Origin: an uncultured Clostridia bacterium
GTDB taxonomy: Bacteria; Bacillota; Clostridia; Christensenellales; Aristaeellaceae
Length of the DNA: 64,000 nucleotides
Direction of reading: 5' to 3'
Assembly (NCBI GenBank): GCA_947565865.1
Contig: CANOHT010000006.1
Location: 1-64,000 of the forward strand
Made by a program: the position numbers and the translations under genes. The notes below the pieces were generated by a model. The model was not told the origin of the DNA and did no database searches. It worked only from the letters and a program-made list of their open reading frames with translations. This document shows positions 28,120 to 38,364 of the stretch, piece by piece (positions within the stretch are counted from its first letter, which is position 1; every line of letters starts with the position of its first letter).

Positions 28120-31100
28120 ATGCCCATGAATATCTACCGTGCCGGTGTCGATATCGGCTCCACCACCGTCAAGCTCGTCATCCTGGATGCCCAGGGCCGG
28201 ATGCTCCGGGGCGAATACCGCCGCCACCGCGCCCACACCCAGGAAACGCTGGCCCGGATGCTGCGGGACGCCAGGGAACAGCTGGGCGCCTGCCAGTTCA
28301 AGGTCGCCATGACCGGCTCGGGGGCGATCTCCCTGAGCAAGGCCCTTGAAACGGGCTTTGTGCAGGAAGTTGTGGCCGTGGCCTCCGCCCTGCGCCGGGA
28401 AGCGCCCCAAACCGACGTTGCCATTGAGCTGGGCGGCGAGGACGCAAAAATCATTTATTTCTCCGGCGGCCTGGAGGAGCGCATGAACGGTGTGTGCGCC
28501 GGAGGCACCGGTTCCTTTATCGACCAGATGGCCGCGCTGCTGAAGACGGACGCCAGGGGCCTCAACGAGCTTGCCCGGCATCACCGGGAGCTTTACCCCA
28601 TCGCCGCCCGCTGCGGCGTGTTTGCCAAGACAGATATTCAGCCCCTTATCAACGAGGGGGCGGCCAGGGAGGATCTGGCCGCCTCTATCTTTCAGGCGGT
28701 GGTGAACCAGACCATCTCCGGCCTGGCCTGCGGCAAACCCATCCGCGGCTGCGTCGCCTTTTTGGGCGGCCCCCTGCATTTCCTTGACCAGCTGCGAGCG
28801 GCCTTCATCCGCACGCTGAGGCTGACGGAGGAGACCGCCGTCATCCCGGAGAACAGCCATCTATTCGCGGCGCTGGGCGCCGCCATGGCAGCGGAGGACT
28901 GCCGCGCCCTGCCCGTCGATTCCCTGCTGGATCACCTGACCCATGGCGTGATGATGAGCTATGGTCTCAAGCGCCTGCCGCCCCTGTTCCGGGATCATGA
29001 GGAATACGCCGCCTTCCAGCGCCGCCACAGCCGCGCCCAGGTAAAGCGGGGCGACCTGACTTCCTATCGGGGCGACTGCTTCCTGGGCATCGACGCGGGT
29101 TCCACCACCACCAAGGTGGCGCTGGTCGGCCATTCGGGCCAGCTGCTTTTCGATTTTTACGCCGGCAACCAGGGCAGCCCCATCGAGACCGCCCGGCGGG
29201 CCATGGCGGAAATTGCCCGGCGGCTCCCCGACGGCGCGAGGATTGTCCGCTCCTGCGCCACAGGCTATGGCGAGGAACTGCTGAAGTCCGCCTTCCGCCT
29301 GGATGAGGGCGAGGTGGAAACCATCGCCCACACCGCCGCCGCGTCCTTCTTCGACCCGGTGGTGGACTGTGTGCTGGACATCGGCGGTCAGGACATGAAA
29401 TGCATCAAGCTGCGAAACGGCTCGGTGGATACCATTCTGCTCAACGAAGCCTGCTCCTCCGGCTGCGGTTCCTTCCTGGAGAACTTTGCCGAATCCCTGG
29501 GCTACACCGCCGAGGGCTTTGCCGCCCAGGCGCTGTTCGCCCAGGCGCCGGTCGATTTGGGCACACGCTGCACCGTGTTCATGAATTCCAACGTCAAGCA
29601 GGCGCAAAAAGAGGGCGCCTCCGTTCAGGATATTTCGGCGGGGCTGGCCTGCTCGGTCATCAAAAACGCGCTGTTCAAGGTCATCAAGCTGTCCAGCGCG
29701 GCGGATCTGGGCCGTCATGTGGTGGTGCAGGGAGGCGCCTTCCACAATCAGGCGGTGCTGCGGGCCTTCGAGCAACTCTCCGGAATGGAAGCCGTCTGCC
29801 CGGACATCGCCGGTCTGATGGGGGCCTTCGGCGCGGCGCTCATCGCCCGGGAGCGCTATACCGGCCAGCCCACGGCCACCCTGCCCATCCAGGACATCCT
29901 GGCCCTGACCTACACCACCCGCACGGCCCGCTGCGGCCGCTGCGTCAACAACTGCATGCTCACCGTGAGCCGCTTTCCCGACGGGCGAAGCCACATCACC
30001 GGCAATCGCTGTGAAAAGGGTCTGGGCGTCCGCGCGCCCTCGGACAAGGGCCTCAATGTGGCTGCCTATAAGCTGGAGCGGCTGTTCCGTTACCCGCCCC
30101 TTCAGGAGGATCGGGCCTATCGCGGCGTCATCGGCATTCCACGGGTACTGAATCTGTACGAAAACTACCCCTTCTGGGCGACGTTCTTCAGCCAGCTGGG
30201 CTTCCGGGTGCACCTTTCGCCCCCAAGCAGCCGGGCCGTCTACGAGCTGGGCATGGCCTCCATACCCTCCGAGAGCGAGTGCTACCCTGCCAAGCTGGCC
30301 CACGGCCATGCGCAATGGCTTATCGACCAGGGCGTTCAGCTGATCTTCCACCCCTGCGTGTTCTATGAGCGCCAGGAGGACAGCGGGGCGCAGAACCATT
30401 ACAACTGTCCCATTGTTTCCGCCAGCCCGGAAAACCTGAACAATAATGTGGAGGATATTGACCAGGGCAAGGCGCGCATCCTGAAGCCCTTCATCGCCTT
30501 CACCTCCGAGAAGACCGCCGCCGACCGGCTGACTCGGCTGTGCCGGGAGGAATGGGGTATTCCCGAGCGGGACGTGCGGGCAGCCGTCCATACCGCCTGG
30601 GAGGAGCAGCTGCGAGCCAAGGCGGATATCTGGGAGGAGGGGCGCAGGGCCCTTGCCTGGATGGAGGAGCATCAGCGCCGGGGCATCGTGCTGGCGGGCA
30701 GGCCCTACCACATCGACCCGGAAATCAGCCATGGCATTCCCGAGCTCATTGCCTCCTACGGCCTGGCGGTTCTCACTGAGGACAGCATTCCGGCGGAGTT
30801 CAACGCCGAGCATCCTCTGCGGGTCACCGACCAGTGGGTGTACCACACCCGGCTGTACCGGGCGGCGGAATTTGTCCGCACCCGAGCCGACCTGGAGCTG
30901 ATTCAGCTGAACTCCTTCGGCTGCGGTCTGGACGCCGTCACCACCGACCAGGTGGCGGAAATTCTCGAAAAATCGGGCAAGCTGTACACCGTGCTGAAGA
31001 TCGACGAGGTGAACAGCCTGGGAGCGGCCCGCATCCGCCTCAGAAGCCTTCTGGCAGCCATGGCCATGCGGGAGAAGAAGGGCGTCCTGCCCGCTCCCGT

Positions 31101-32421
31101 GCCCGCCGTTTATCATCGGACGGAATTCACCCGTGATATGTACGACCAGGGCTACACCATCCTTGCGCCGAAAATGAGCCCTTTGCACTTCGACATGCTG
31201 GAGCCGCTTTTCCGGCACTACGGCTATCATGTGGTGATGCTGGACAATGACGGACGCTCCGCCGTTGACATGGGCCTCCAATATGTGAACAACGACGCCT
31301 GCTATCCCTCCATCATCGTGGTAGGACAGATGATGGAGGCCGTGCTGTCCGGCCGGTATGATGTCAGCAGACTGGCCCTGGCCATTACGCAGACCGGCGG
31401 CTGCTGCCGTGCCAGCAATTATGTGGGCTTCATCCGCCGCGCGCTGGAGAAGGCCGGACTGGCGCACATTCCCGTCATTTCCATCAACGCCAACGGCATG
31501 GAAAAGAACAGCGGCTTCAGGCCGCCCGTCGGACTGCTTCTGGCCGCCGCCAAGGCGCTGGTGGTCGGCGACCTGCTCATGCGCTGCCTCTACCGCGTCC
31601 GTCCCTACGAGGTTGAAGCCGGCTCGGCGGATCGGTTGGTGAAGAAATGGCAGGGGCTTTGCGTCCAGTCGCTGCTGGGGCAGGGCGAACGCCGAAGCTA
31701 CGGGCGCGTATGCCGGGAGCTGGTGGCGGACTTTGACGCGCTGCCCATCCATGAGGATGTTCGCAAGCCTCGTGTAGGCGTAGTGGGCGAGATTCTGGTG
31801 AAGTACATGCCCATGGCCAACAACCATTTGGTGGCCCTGCTGGAACGGGAAGGCGCGGAGGCCGTGGTGCCCGACCTGATGGACTTCCTGAATTACTGCG
31901 CGTACAACGGCGACTTCAAGCATGAATACCTGGGAGCCAGCTGGACATCCGCCGCCACGGCCCATCTGGGGGTAGCCGCCATCCGCGCGCTGCGCGCCCC
32001 GGCCCTGGACGCCCTCCGGCGCAGCAGGCGCTTCGAGCCCCCCGCGCCCATCCGCGACATCGCCCGCATGGCCGAACCCCTCATCAGCCTGGGCAACCAG
32101 TACGGCGAGGGCTGGTTCCTCACCGGGGAGATGGCGGAGCTGCTGCACAGCGGCGTGGACAACATTGTGTGCATTCAGCCCTTCGCCTGCCTGCCCAACC
32201 ATGTGGTGGGCAAGGGCGTCATCAAGAAACTGCGGCGGCTGTACCCCCATGCTAACATCGCGGCGGTGGACTTCGACCCCGGCGCCAGCGAGGTGAACCA
32301 GCTCAACCGCATCAAGCTGATGCTCTCCGTGGCCAAGGAGCGGGCAAGGGAGAGCAGTGCCGCGCGCACAGACGCCGACATGGCGACGTGCGGCGGCACA
32401 AGGGAAGACTTGCCCTGCTGA
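28120..32421 (+). CDS. Giant 2-hydroxyacyl-CoA dehydratase activase-related protein
   Basis: The 1433-residue protein fuses several modules. Two BadF/HgdC-type ASKHA ATPase domains carry GVDIGSTTVKLVIL (residue 10) and GIDAGSTTTKVALV (about 324), with GGEDAK...GTGSFIDQMA and DIGGQDMKCIKL...CSSGCGSFLENFA cluster-binding regions. A CGRCVNNC...NRCEKG motif sits near 604, then a DUF2229 segment and an HgdB-like C-terminal part (TQTGGCCRASNYVGFIRRAL). Classical activases donate an ATP-driven electron to 2-hydroxyacyl-CoA dehydratases; this fused family is widespread in Clostridia without a defined reaction. GAGG lies 9 bases before the ATG at 28120. No hgdAB genes adjoin. Confidence 0.9.
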   Translation: MPMNIYRAGVDIGSTTVKLVILDAQGRMLRGEYRRHRAHTQETLARMLRDAREQLGACQFKVAMTGSGAISLSKALETGFVQEVVAVASALRREAPQTDVAIELGGEDAKIIYFSGGLEERMNGVCAGGTGSFIDQMAALLKTDARGLNELARHHRELYPIAARCGVFAKTDIQPLINEGAAREDLAASIFQAVVNQTISGLACGKPIRGCVAFLGGPLHFLDQLRAAFIRTLRLTEETAVIPENSHLFAALGAAMAAEDCRALPVDSLLDHLTHGVMMSYGLKRLPPLFRDHEEYAAFQRRHSRAQVKRGDLTSYRGDCFLGIDAGSTTTKVALVGHSGQLLFDFYAGNQGSPIETARRAMAEIARRLPDGARIVRSCATGYGEELLKSAFRLDEGEVETIAHTAAASFFDPVVDCVLDIGGQDMKCIKLRNGSVDTILLNEACSSGCGSFLENFAESLGYTAEGFAAQALFAQAPVDLGTRCTVFMNSNVKQAQKEGASVQDISAGLACSVIKNALFKVIKLSSAADLGRHVVVQGGAFHNQAVLRAFEQLSGMEAVCPDIAGLMGAFGAALIARERYTGQPTATLPIQDILALTYTTRTARCGRCVNNCMLTVSRFPDGRSHITGNRCEKGLGVRAPSDKGLNVAAYKLERLFRYPPLQEDRAYRGVIGIPRVLNLYENYPFWATFFSQLGFRVHLSPPSSRAVYELGMASIPSESECYPAKLAHGHAQWLIDQGVQLIFHPCVFYERQEDSGAQNHYNCPIVSASPENLNNNVEDIDQGKARILKPFIAFTSEKTAADRLTRLCREEWGIPERDVRAAVHTAWEEQLRAKADIWEEGRRALAWMEEHQRRGIVLAGRPYHIDPEISHGIPELIASYGLAVLTEDSIPAEFNAEHPLRVTDQWVYHTRLYRAAEFVRTRADLELIQLNSFGCGLDAVTTDQVAEILEKSGKLYTVLKIDEVNSLGAARIRLRSLLAAMAMREKKGVLPAPVPAVYHRTEFTRDMYDQGYTILAPKMSPLHFDMLEPLFRHYGYHVVMLDNDGRSAVDMGLQYVNNDACYPSIIVVGQMMEAVLSGRYDVSRLALAITQTGGCCRASNYVGFIRRALEKAGLAHIPVISINANGMEKNSGFRPPVGLLLAAAKALVVGDLLMRCLYRVRPYEVEAGSADRLVKKWQGLCVQSLLGQGERRSYGRVCRELVADFDALPIHEDVRKPRVGVVGEILVKYMPMANNHLVALLEREGAEAVVPDLMDFLNYCAYNGDFKHEYLGASWTSAATAHLGVAAIRALRAPALDALRRSRRFEPPAPIRDIARMAEPLISLGNQYGEGWFLTGEMAELLHSGVDNIVCIQPFACLPNHVVGKGVIKKLRRLYPHANIAAVDFDPGASEVNQLNRIKLMLSVAKERARESSAARTDADMATCGGTREDLPC

Positions 32422-32536
32422 ACATCCTGTCCTTCTGCCGTCGTCGCTCAAGAGCCGCCCGCTCGGCAGGTTCAGGCCGCAAGGCCCGATGATCCATCAG
32501 CCTTTGCGGAAAGTTCAGCCGCCAATCCCATGATAA

Positions 32537-32574
32537 AGGGCCGCGCTCGCTTCAGCATGAACCGGCGCGGCCCT
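32537..32574 (+). terminator. Hairpin after the activase gene
   Basis: AGGGCCGCGC / GCGCGGCCCT with a 17- to 18-base loop and a T-poor tail. It is a possible terminator or mRNA-end hairpin. Confidence 0.5.
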
Positions 32575-32731
32575 GTCTGTTACGGTACCAACGAGGCATT
32601 GCACAACTGCCGCAAGCAATCCACACCCCCCCCCCATCAATACCCCGGTTCGTCTTGCCCCATTGACAATGGCTGCCACCGCCGGGACGGAATGACCGAA
32701 TTGTCTCAATGCGCAGCCAGGCTTTGTTTCC

Positions 32732-32762
32732 GCGGCCCCTGTATACCCCGTACAGGGGCCGC
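32732..32762. repeat. GC-rich perfect inverted repeat
   Basis: GCGGCCCCTGTA / TACAGGGGCCGC, 12-bp arms with a 7-base loop. It belongs to the same style of intergenic palindrome seen elsewhere in the window. Confidence 0.6.
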
Positions 32763-32773
32763 TTCCTATCAAA

Positions 32774-32812
32774 AACGCTGCTGCCCGGCAGGGAATACCG
32801 GGCAGCAGCGTT
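32774..32812. terminator. Bidirectional intrinsic terminator
   Basis: AACGCTGCTGCCCGG / CCGGGCAGCAGCGTT, 15-bp arms, with A-rich sequence before and T-rich sequence after. On the minus strand it would end the ABC exporter operon, whose last stop is at 32931. Confidence 0.85.
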
Positions 32813-32930
32813 TTGATTTTCCCCCTTGTTCCCGCGGCGGTGTCGCAGAGCCTGCGTACCTCCGACTTCCGTTCAGAAACGGACAAGCCCTTGGGGGGCT
32901 AAAAACCGGACGAAGCCATGGCGCCGCCGC

Positions 32931-34736
32931 TCAGGCGATATTCACGCCCTGATCCCTGGCCTGAGCGGTGTACAGCTCCCAGTACGCGCCATGCTTCGCC
33001 ATCAGCTCGTCATGGCTGCCGGATTCCAGGATGCCCTTGTTGGAGATGTACAGAATCCTGTCACAGTTCTTGATGGTGGACAGGCGGTGGGCAATGATGA
33101 AGGATGTTCGGTTTTTCAGCAGCGCCTGAATGCCTTCCTGCAGCAGCTTCTCCGTCTTGGTGTCGATGGAGGAGGTTGCCTCGTCCAGGATCAGGATGCG
33201 CGGGTCGCTCAGCAGCGTCCGGGCGAAGGACACCAGCTGCTTCTGCCCCTGGGAGAGGCGGTTGCCGCGCTCGTTCACCGCGGTCTTGTAGCCCTGGGGC
33301 ATCTCCCGGATGAAGTCGTCCGCCCGCACCATCTCCGCGGCCCGGCGGACCTCCGCCTCCGTGGCGTCCAGGCGGCCATAGCGGATATTGTCCAGGATGG
33401 TGCCGGAGAAGATGAAGCTGTCCTGGAGCATGATGCCCAGCTGAGTGCGCAGGCTGTGGAGGGTCACGTCGGTGATGTCGTGGCTGCTGCCGTCCTCGCC
33501 GTGGAGAACGATGCGGCCGCTGTTGAGGTTATAGAAGCGGCACAGCAGATTGACCACGGTGGACTTGCCCGCGCCGGTGGGGCCAACCAGGGCAATGCTT
33601 TCCCCGGCCTTTACATGGAGGTTCAGATGCTCCAGAACGTTGATGCCTTCCTCGTAGCCGAAGGTCACGTCCTCAAAGTCCACCCGACCGTCAATGACGG
33701 GAAGCTCCTTGGCCTCCGGCTTATCATCCACCACCACGGGCTCATCCATGGTTTCAAAGATGCGTTCCAGATACGCCAGATTGTTAACAAAGGAGTTGTA
33801 GATGTTCGCCAGGTTGGTGATGGGCTGCCAGAACCGGCTGACATACTGGCCCATGGCCAGGATTACGCCGAAGGACACCATTTCGCCCCCCAGCCAGTAC
33901 ACGCCCGCCGTGTACAGCACCGTAAAGACAATCTGGGTGATGACCTCGCTGGACAGCCATACGCTGTTGCTGATGTAGATGGCGCGCATCCAGGCCTGAC
34001 GGCAGGCAAGGGCCAGCCGCCGCATGATGCTGCCGTTAACCTCCTGCCTGGTGAAGAACTGGCTGACCTTCACGCCGTCAATGGACTCGGCCAGGTAGGC
34101 GTTGTAGTTGGAGTTTTTGTTGCTCTGGTTCTGCCACGCCTTGCGCTGGCGGGGCTTTAGGAACCAGATGACCGCCGCGAACAGGGGCAGACCGGCGATG
34201 ACCACCGTCGCCAGCACCGCGTTGGTGGAGTACATGAACACCACGATGAAGACGATGTTGATGATTTCCAGAATGGAGTTGATGATGCCGTTGGACAGAA
34301 TATCCGAAACGGAGTTGACGTAGTTGATGACGCGCACCAGAATCTTGCCCGCCGGACGGCTGTCGTAATAGCTGAAGGGCAGGCGCTGCAGGTGGGCGAA
34401 GAGATCCTTGCGGATGTCGTAGATAATCTCCTGGCTGGCATAGGCCATCAGCCGAGCGCGAATGACCGTGAAGATGATGCTCACCAGGATGATGCCCATG
34501 AAGGCCAGGGCCATTTTGCCCAGCATGGCCGTATCGCCCGCGGGCACCGCCACATCCAGCACCCACTGGGTGATCTTCGGAATAAATAGCACCGCCACGC
34601 TGGCCAGGGCGCTGAGGATGAAGGCCGTCAGCATCCTGCCCCGCTGCTTCCTGATATAATGGAAGGCGCGCTTCAAATGCCGGAGCTGAAAGGGGCTTTC
34701 CAGGGTTTCGTCCACGTCAAACTTATTGCGGGCCAT
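32931..34736 (-). CDS. ABC exporter subunit (membrane-ATPase half-transporter)
   Basis: The 601-residue protein has an N-terminal six-helix ABC exporter membrane domain (about 35-320) and a nucleotide-binding domain. Walker A is GPTGAGKST, the signature region is RLSQGQKQLVSFAR, and Walker B is ILILDEATSSID. Its start shares one base with the stop of the upstream subunit (TGATG), which indicates co-translation as a heterodimer. The substrate is unknown: peptide, lipid or drug. Confidence 0.92.
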   Translation of the reverse strand: MARNKFDVDETLESPFQLRHLKRAFHYIRKQRGRMLTAFILSALASVAVLFIPKITQWVLDVAVPAGDTAMLGKMALAFMGIILVSIIFTVIRARLMAYASQEIIYDIRKDLFAHLQRLPFSYYDSRPAGKILVRVINYVNSVSDILSNGIINSILEIINIVFIVVFMYSTNAVLATVVIAGLPLFAAVIWFLKPRQRKAWQNQSNKNSNYNAYLAESIDGVKVSQFFTRQEVNGSIMRRLALACRQAWMRAIYISNSVWLSSEVITQIVFTVLYTAGVYWLGGEMVSFGVILAMGQYVSRFWQPITNLANIYNSFVNNLAYLERIFETMDEPVVVDDKPEAKELPVIDGRVDFEDVTFGYEEGINVLEHLNLHVKAGESIALVGPTGAGKSTVVNLLCRFYNLNSGRIVLHGEDGSSHDITDVTLHSLRTQLGIMLQDSFIFSGTILDNIRYGRLDATEAEVRRAAEMVRADDFIREMPQGYKTAVNERGNRLSQGQKQLVSFARTLLSDPRILILDEATSSIDTKTEKLLQEGIQALLKNRTSFIIAHRLSTIKNCDRILYISNKGILESGSHDELMAKHGAYWELYTAQARDQGVNIA

Positions 34737-36478
34737 CAGGCATTCACCTCCTCGGGATCAATGCCGTTTTGCAGGCAGTAGGTTTCGTAATAGTACCCCT
34801 TCTGCGCCAGAAGCTCCTGGTGCGTACCCCGCTCGGTGATCTGCCCATCCTTGAGAATGAGGATTTGATCGGCATCCTTCACCGAGGAGATGCGCTGGGC
34901 GATGATGATCTTGGTGCAGCTATAGGGCAGCTGCGTCAGCTGCTCCTGGATGTACTTTTCCGTTTCCATATCCACGGCGGAGGTGGTATCGTCCATCACC
35001 AGGATGCCGGGGCACACCGCCAGGGCACGAGCCAGGGCGATGCGCTGCCGCTGCCCGCCGGACAAGCCGACGCCGCGCTCACCCACAATGGTATCGTAGC
35101 CCTCCGGCAGCTTGGTGATGAAGTCGTCCGCAGCCGCCCGGCGGGCAAAGTCACGCACCTGCTCCTCGGTCAGCTCCTGGTTGCCGAAGGCCACGTTGCC
35201 CTCCACCGTATCGGAGAAAAGGAACACATCCTGGATGGCCGTGCCGATGCCGTGGCGCAGCTCCTGCAGCTTCCAGCGGCGAACGTCGCAGCCGTCCACG
35301 AGGATCGCGCCGTCCCGCACATCGTAGAACCTGGCCATCAGCTGAATCAGCGTGGTTTTGCCCGAGCCCGTGGGGCCCATGATGGCTACGGTCTGCCCCG
35401 GCTCGGCGGTGAAGCTGACATCGCTGAGCACGTCCTGCCCGTCATAGGCAAAGGACACGCCGCGGAATTCCACGCGGCCCTGCACCTTCTCGTGATGCAC
35501 CGCATCCTCGGAATCCTTGATGTCCGGCTTCACCAGATCAATCTGCATAACCTTGGTAGCCGAGGTGATGAAGCGCTGCACGTCATTGAGCAGGTTGCCC
35601 AAGTTCCGCATGGGGTTGCTCAGCGCCCAGCTCAAGGAGGTGAATATCGTCAGACCGCCCGCCGTCAGCTCGCCCTGCATGATGAACAGGCCGCCCAGGA
35701 ACACGGTAATCAGCGTCATGGCATTGGCCAGCACTTCGATGAAGGGATAAAAGGACAGCCACAGCTTATTGATGCCCAGATTCGCGTCCCGGAAGGCCGT
35801 GCTGCGCTCGTCAAAAACGCCTTTCTCCCGCTCCTCCCGGGCAAAGGCCTTCACCACGCGGTTGCCCGCGATGTTTTCCTGGGCGGCGGTATTCATATCG
35901 GACAGCTTATCCCGCATGTCCATGAAGCGCGGCCGCACCTTGGCGGAGTAAATTTTGGTAATCGCCATCAGCAGCGGCGTGACGGCCACCAGGCTCAGCG
36001 CCAGCTTCCAATTGACAAAGAAAAGATAAATGGAGGTGGACAGAAACATCACTACGCTGTCCATCACCGCATAGTCAATGTAACTAAGGAAATGCCGGCA
36101 CCACTCCACATCAGCGGACATACGGGTCATCAGGTCGCCGGTACGGTTGCGGTCAAAAAAGCGCATGTCCTGAAACTGCAGCTTGGTAAACAAGCGCGTC
36201 CGCAGGTTAAGCAGCGTGTTCTGCGAGCTTTTTTCCAGCGTGACCACCATCAGATACCTCAGCCCCTCCCGAAGGAGCTTGAAGGCCAGCATGGTCAGCA
36301 GAATGCCCATGAGCGGCTCGGGGTTCTGACCCACGATCACCTCATCCACCAGCCTGGCGGTCAGCGCCGGGTTAATCAGCAGCATGACCGACGTTACGGC
36401 GCTGATGACGAGTGCGAAGATGTGCTTTCGACGGAAGGGCTTGTCCATGATGGACCACAGCCATTGAATCTGATGCAT
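34736..36478 (-). CDS. ABC exporter subunit (partner half-transporter)
   Basis: The 580-residue partner has the same layout, with Walker A GPTGSGKTT, signature VGLSGGQRQRIALARAL and Walker B ILVMDDTTSAVDMETE. The catalytic Glu after Walker B is replaced by Asp (LVMDDTTS), so this nucleotide site is probably degenerate, as in many heterodimeric exporters; the other subunit keeps DEATSSID. It is the first gene of the two-gene operon. Confidence 0.92.
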   Translation of the reverse strand: MHQIQWLWSIMDKPFRRKHIFALVISAVTSVMLLINPALTARLVDEVIVGQNPEPLMGILLTMLAFKLLREGLRYLMVVTLEKSSQNTLLNLRTRLFTKLQFQDMRFFDRNRTGDLMTRMSADVEWCRHFLSYIDYAVMDSVVMFLSTSIYLFFVNWKLALSLVAVTPLLMAITKIYSAKVRPRFMDMRDKLSDMNTAAQENIAGNRVVKAFAREEREKGVFDERSTAFRDANLGINKLWLSFYPFIEVLANAMTLITVFLGGLFIMQGELTAGGLTIFTSLSWALSNPMRNLGNLLNDVQRFITSATKVMQIDLVKPDIKDSEDAVHHEKVQGRVEFRGVSFAYDGQDVLSDVSFTAEPGQTVAIMGPTGSGKTTLIQLMARFYDVRDGAILVDGCDVRRWKLQELRHGIGTAIQDVFLFSDTVEGNVAFGNQELTEEQVRDFARRAAADDFITKLPEGYDTIVGERGVGLSGGQRQRIALARALAVCPGILVMDDTTSAVDMETEKYIQEQLTQLPYSCTKIIIAQRISSVKDADQILILKDGQITERGTHQELLAQKGYYYETYCLQNGIDPEEVNA

Positions 36479-36525
36479 CCGATCTTATCCTCCGCTATTC
36501 CGTTGTGGGGCCTTTTTCCAGGGGG

Positions 36526-36554
36526 AGTATAGCACAGTAGCGACCGATTTGCAA
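36526..36554 (-). promoter_or_regulatory. Promoter of the ABC exporter operon
   Basis: On the minus strand TTGCAA (36549-36554), a 17-bp spacer and TATACT (36526-36531), about 50 bases before the first ATG. Confidence 0.7.
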
Positions 36555-36588
36555 TGCGGTTTTCGTTGCATTTTTGTGCACTTTTGTA

Positions 36589-38364
36589 TTAATAATCGAC
36601 TTTTCGTTTCCTTTCGGCTTTCTTTTCCGCCTGGAAGGGAAAACGCAGCGTCACCGTGGTTCCCTCGCCCTTTGCGGCATCGATGGAAACGCCGTAGCCC
36701 TCGCCGTAGCGCAGGGTCATCCGCCGATGCGCGTTGTACAGCCCGATGCTTTCCGCCTCCGTGCCGCCCCGCGCAAGCGCCTGGCGAAGCCTCGCCAGCT
36801 TCTCCGGCGGCATACCGCGCCCGTCATCCGCCACGGTAATGACCACGTCCGCCCCCTGGCGCCGCACCCTGATCTCCACCCGCGACCGCCCTTCCAGCCC
36901 ACGCAGCCCGTGGACGTAGGCATTTTCCAAATACGGCTCCAGGATAAGCCGACAGCACAGCGCCTCCAGGCACTCCGCCGCCACGTCCCACTGAAAACGC
37001 ACGTCACCTCGATGGCGCATTTCAAGAAGCTCGCAGAAGCTCTGGGAATGGCGAATCTCTTCCTCCAGGGTTGCCAGCTTATGCGGGTCGGACAGCACAT
37101 AACCCATGAAGTCCATCATGTTTTCAACCATACAGGCCGCATCGGAGGCCATGCCCTCATTTTCGACAACCTTCCAATAGATAGCGCGCAGAGTGTTGAT
37201 TTGAAAATGCGGGTTGATCTGATATTGCAGGGCGCGAGCCTCCAGCAGCTCCATCTGATAGCGTTTTTCATTGATCTGCATCCGCATCATTTCGCTGTGA
37301 AGCCCTGTCCGCCCAATCTCGCGAATGATGTAGCCGAACACGTCCCGGGGTAAAGCCGCCGACGTAATCTGTCCGCCGTTGGCAACGGTCTCCACCGCCT
37401 CCACCACAGCCCGCACCTTTTTGAGGTTGCTCCGGGCGCTGAAGGCGGACAAAAGCACAATCAGCGCCACACACAGCGCCACCAACAACGCGAGAAAACG
37501 CAGGGCCTGCCGCTGCACGGCATAGAGAGCATCCAGCGGCGTGACCGCGACGAAATTCCAGCCATACCGCGACAGCTCTCGGACGCTCACCCGGGCCTGT
37601 ACGCCGTTCCACAGACATTCGCGCACACCGTCGCCGGCGTGAAGCAGCGTGCCTATAACATCCCGGTCCGCGTTATCCTCGCCGCTCAGGGCCACCACTG
37701 CATCCCCACTGATAAGAAAAACCTGCTGTCCGGCATTGGGCAGCACCGCGTAAAGGGTTTCCCGCAGCTTCTTCAGGTCTATATTCATCACCACCAGGCC
37801 GCTGGTGGTCATCATGCCGGAAAAGGCGGAACGGACAAAGCTGATGACTTCCTTGTTCTGTTCCATGGCAAAGCGGGCGGGAATGGTTCGCCGCATCATG
37901 GTTGGGAGCGGCTGAGGCGTCAGGGACGCCAGCCATTGGCCCTCCGCCGTGTCGGCTATGGAAGCAATCTTCGCCCCCGAGGAATAGTACTTGTCCATGC
38001 CGCTAACGTAAATATCCGCCGAGTCAATGTACGGGCAGGCCGCGATAATGGATAGGATGGAGTGATGCAGATTGTTCAGCGTATTCAGGTCGGTCAGGGT
38101 AACTTCCTGACCGCCGGCAAAATGCTTGAGCGCCGTCACCATTTAATAATTGGCGGAAACAAAAACCTCCACCGAGTCGAAAATCTGGAAAGCCAGGTTG
38201 CAGGCGCCGCTTGCCTGGGTGATAACCGCCTCATTCTGAGCGTCCATCTGGCCGCGCATGGAGCGGTTCAGGAACAGATTGACCGCCAGGCCCAGGATCA
38301 GGATGGGTATCAGCATAAACAGCGTCATGCGGTTCAAGGTCGTTAGGAAGAAACGCTTGAGCAT
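36589..38364 (-). pseudogene. YesM-type sensor histidine kinase split by an in-frame TAA
   Basis: The full reading frame is 591 codons with one in-frame TAA (38143-38145) that is followed at once by ATG. The first 74 codons hold the N-terminal membrane helix (MTLFMLIPILILGLAVNLFLN) and the start of the sensor domain (VEVFVSANY). The rest holds the outer sensor part, a second helix (FLALLVALCVALIVLLSAF), the phospho-acceptor region (YQINPHFQINTLRAIYWK) and an HATPase domain (ILEPYLENAYVHGL, DDGRGMP, GIGLYN-like SIGLYNAHRRM). In the usual NPHFLYNTL motif this kinase has NPHFQINTL. Either a nonsense mutation or, less likely, stop-restart. Confidence 0.85.

Noticed and set aside
28861..32451. A 1196-codon open frame antisense to the giant activase gene
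   Set aside because: High GC gives long shadow frames. It has low-complexity Gly/His/Leu composition and no ribosome binding site, while the opposite strand has clear domains.
32515..32886. A 123-codon minus-strand frame over the C10 run
   Set aside because: It contains the terminator hairpins in its coding sequence and has no ribosome binding site.
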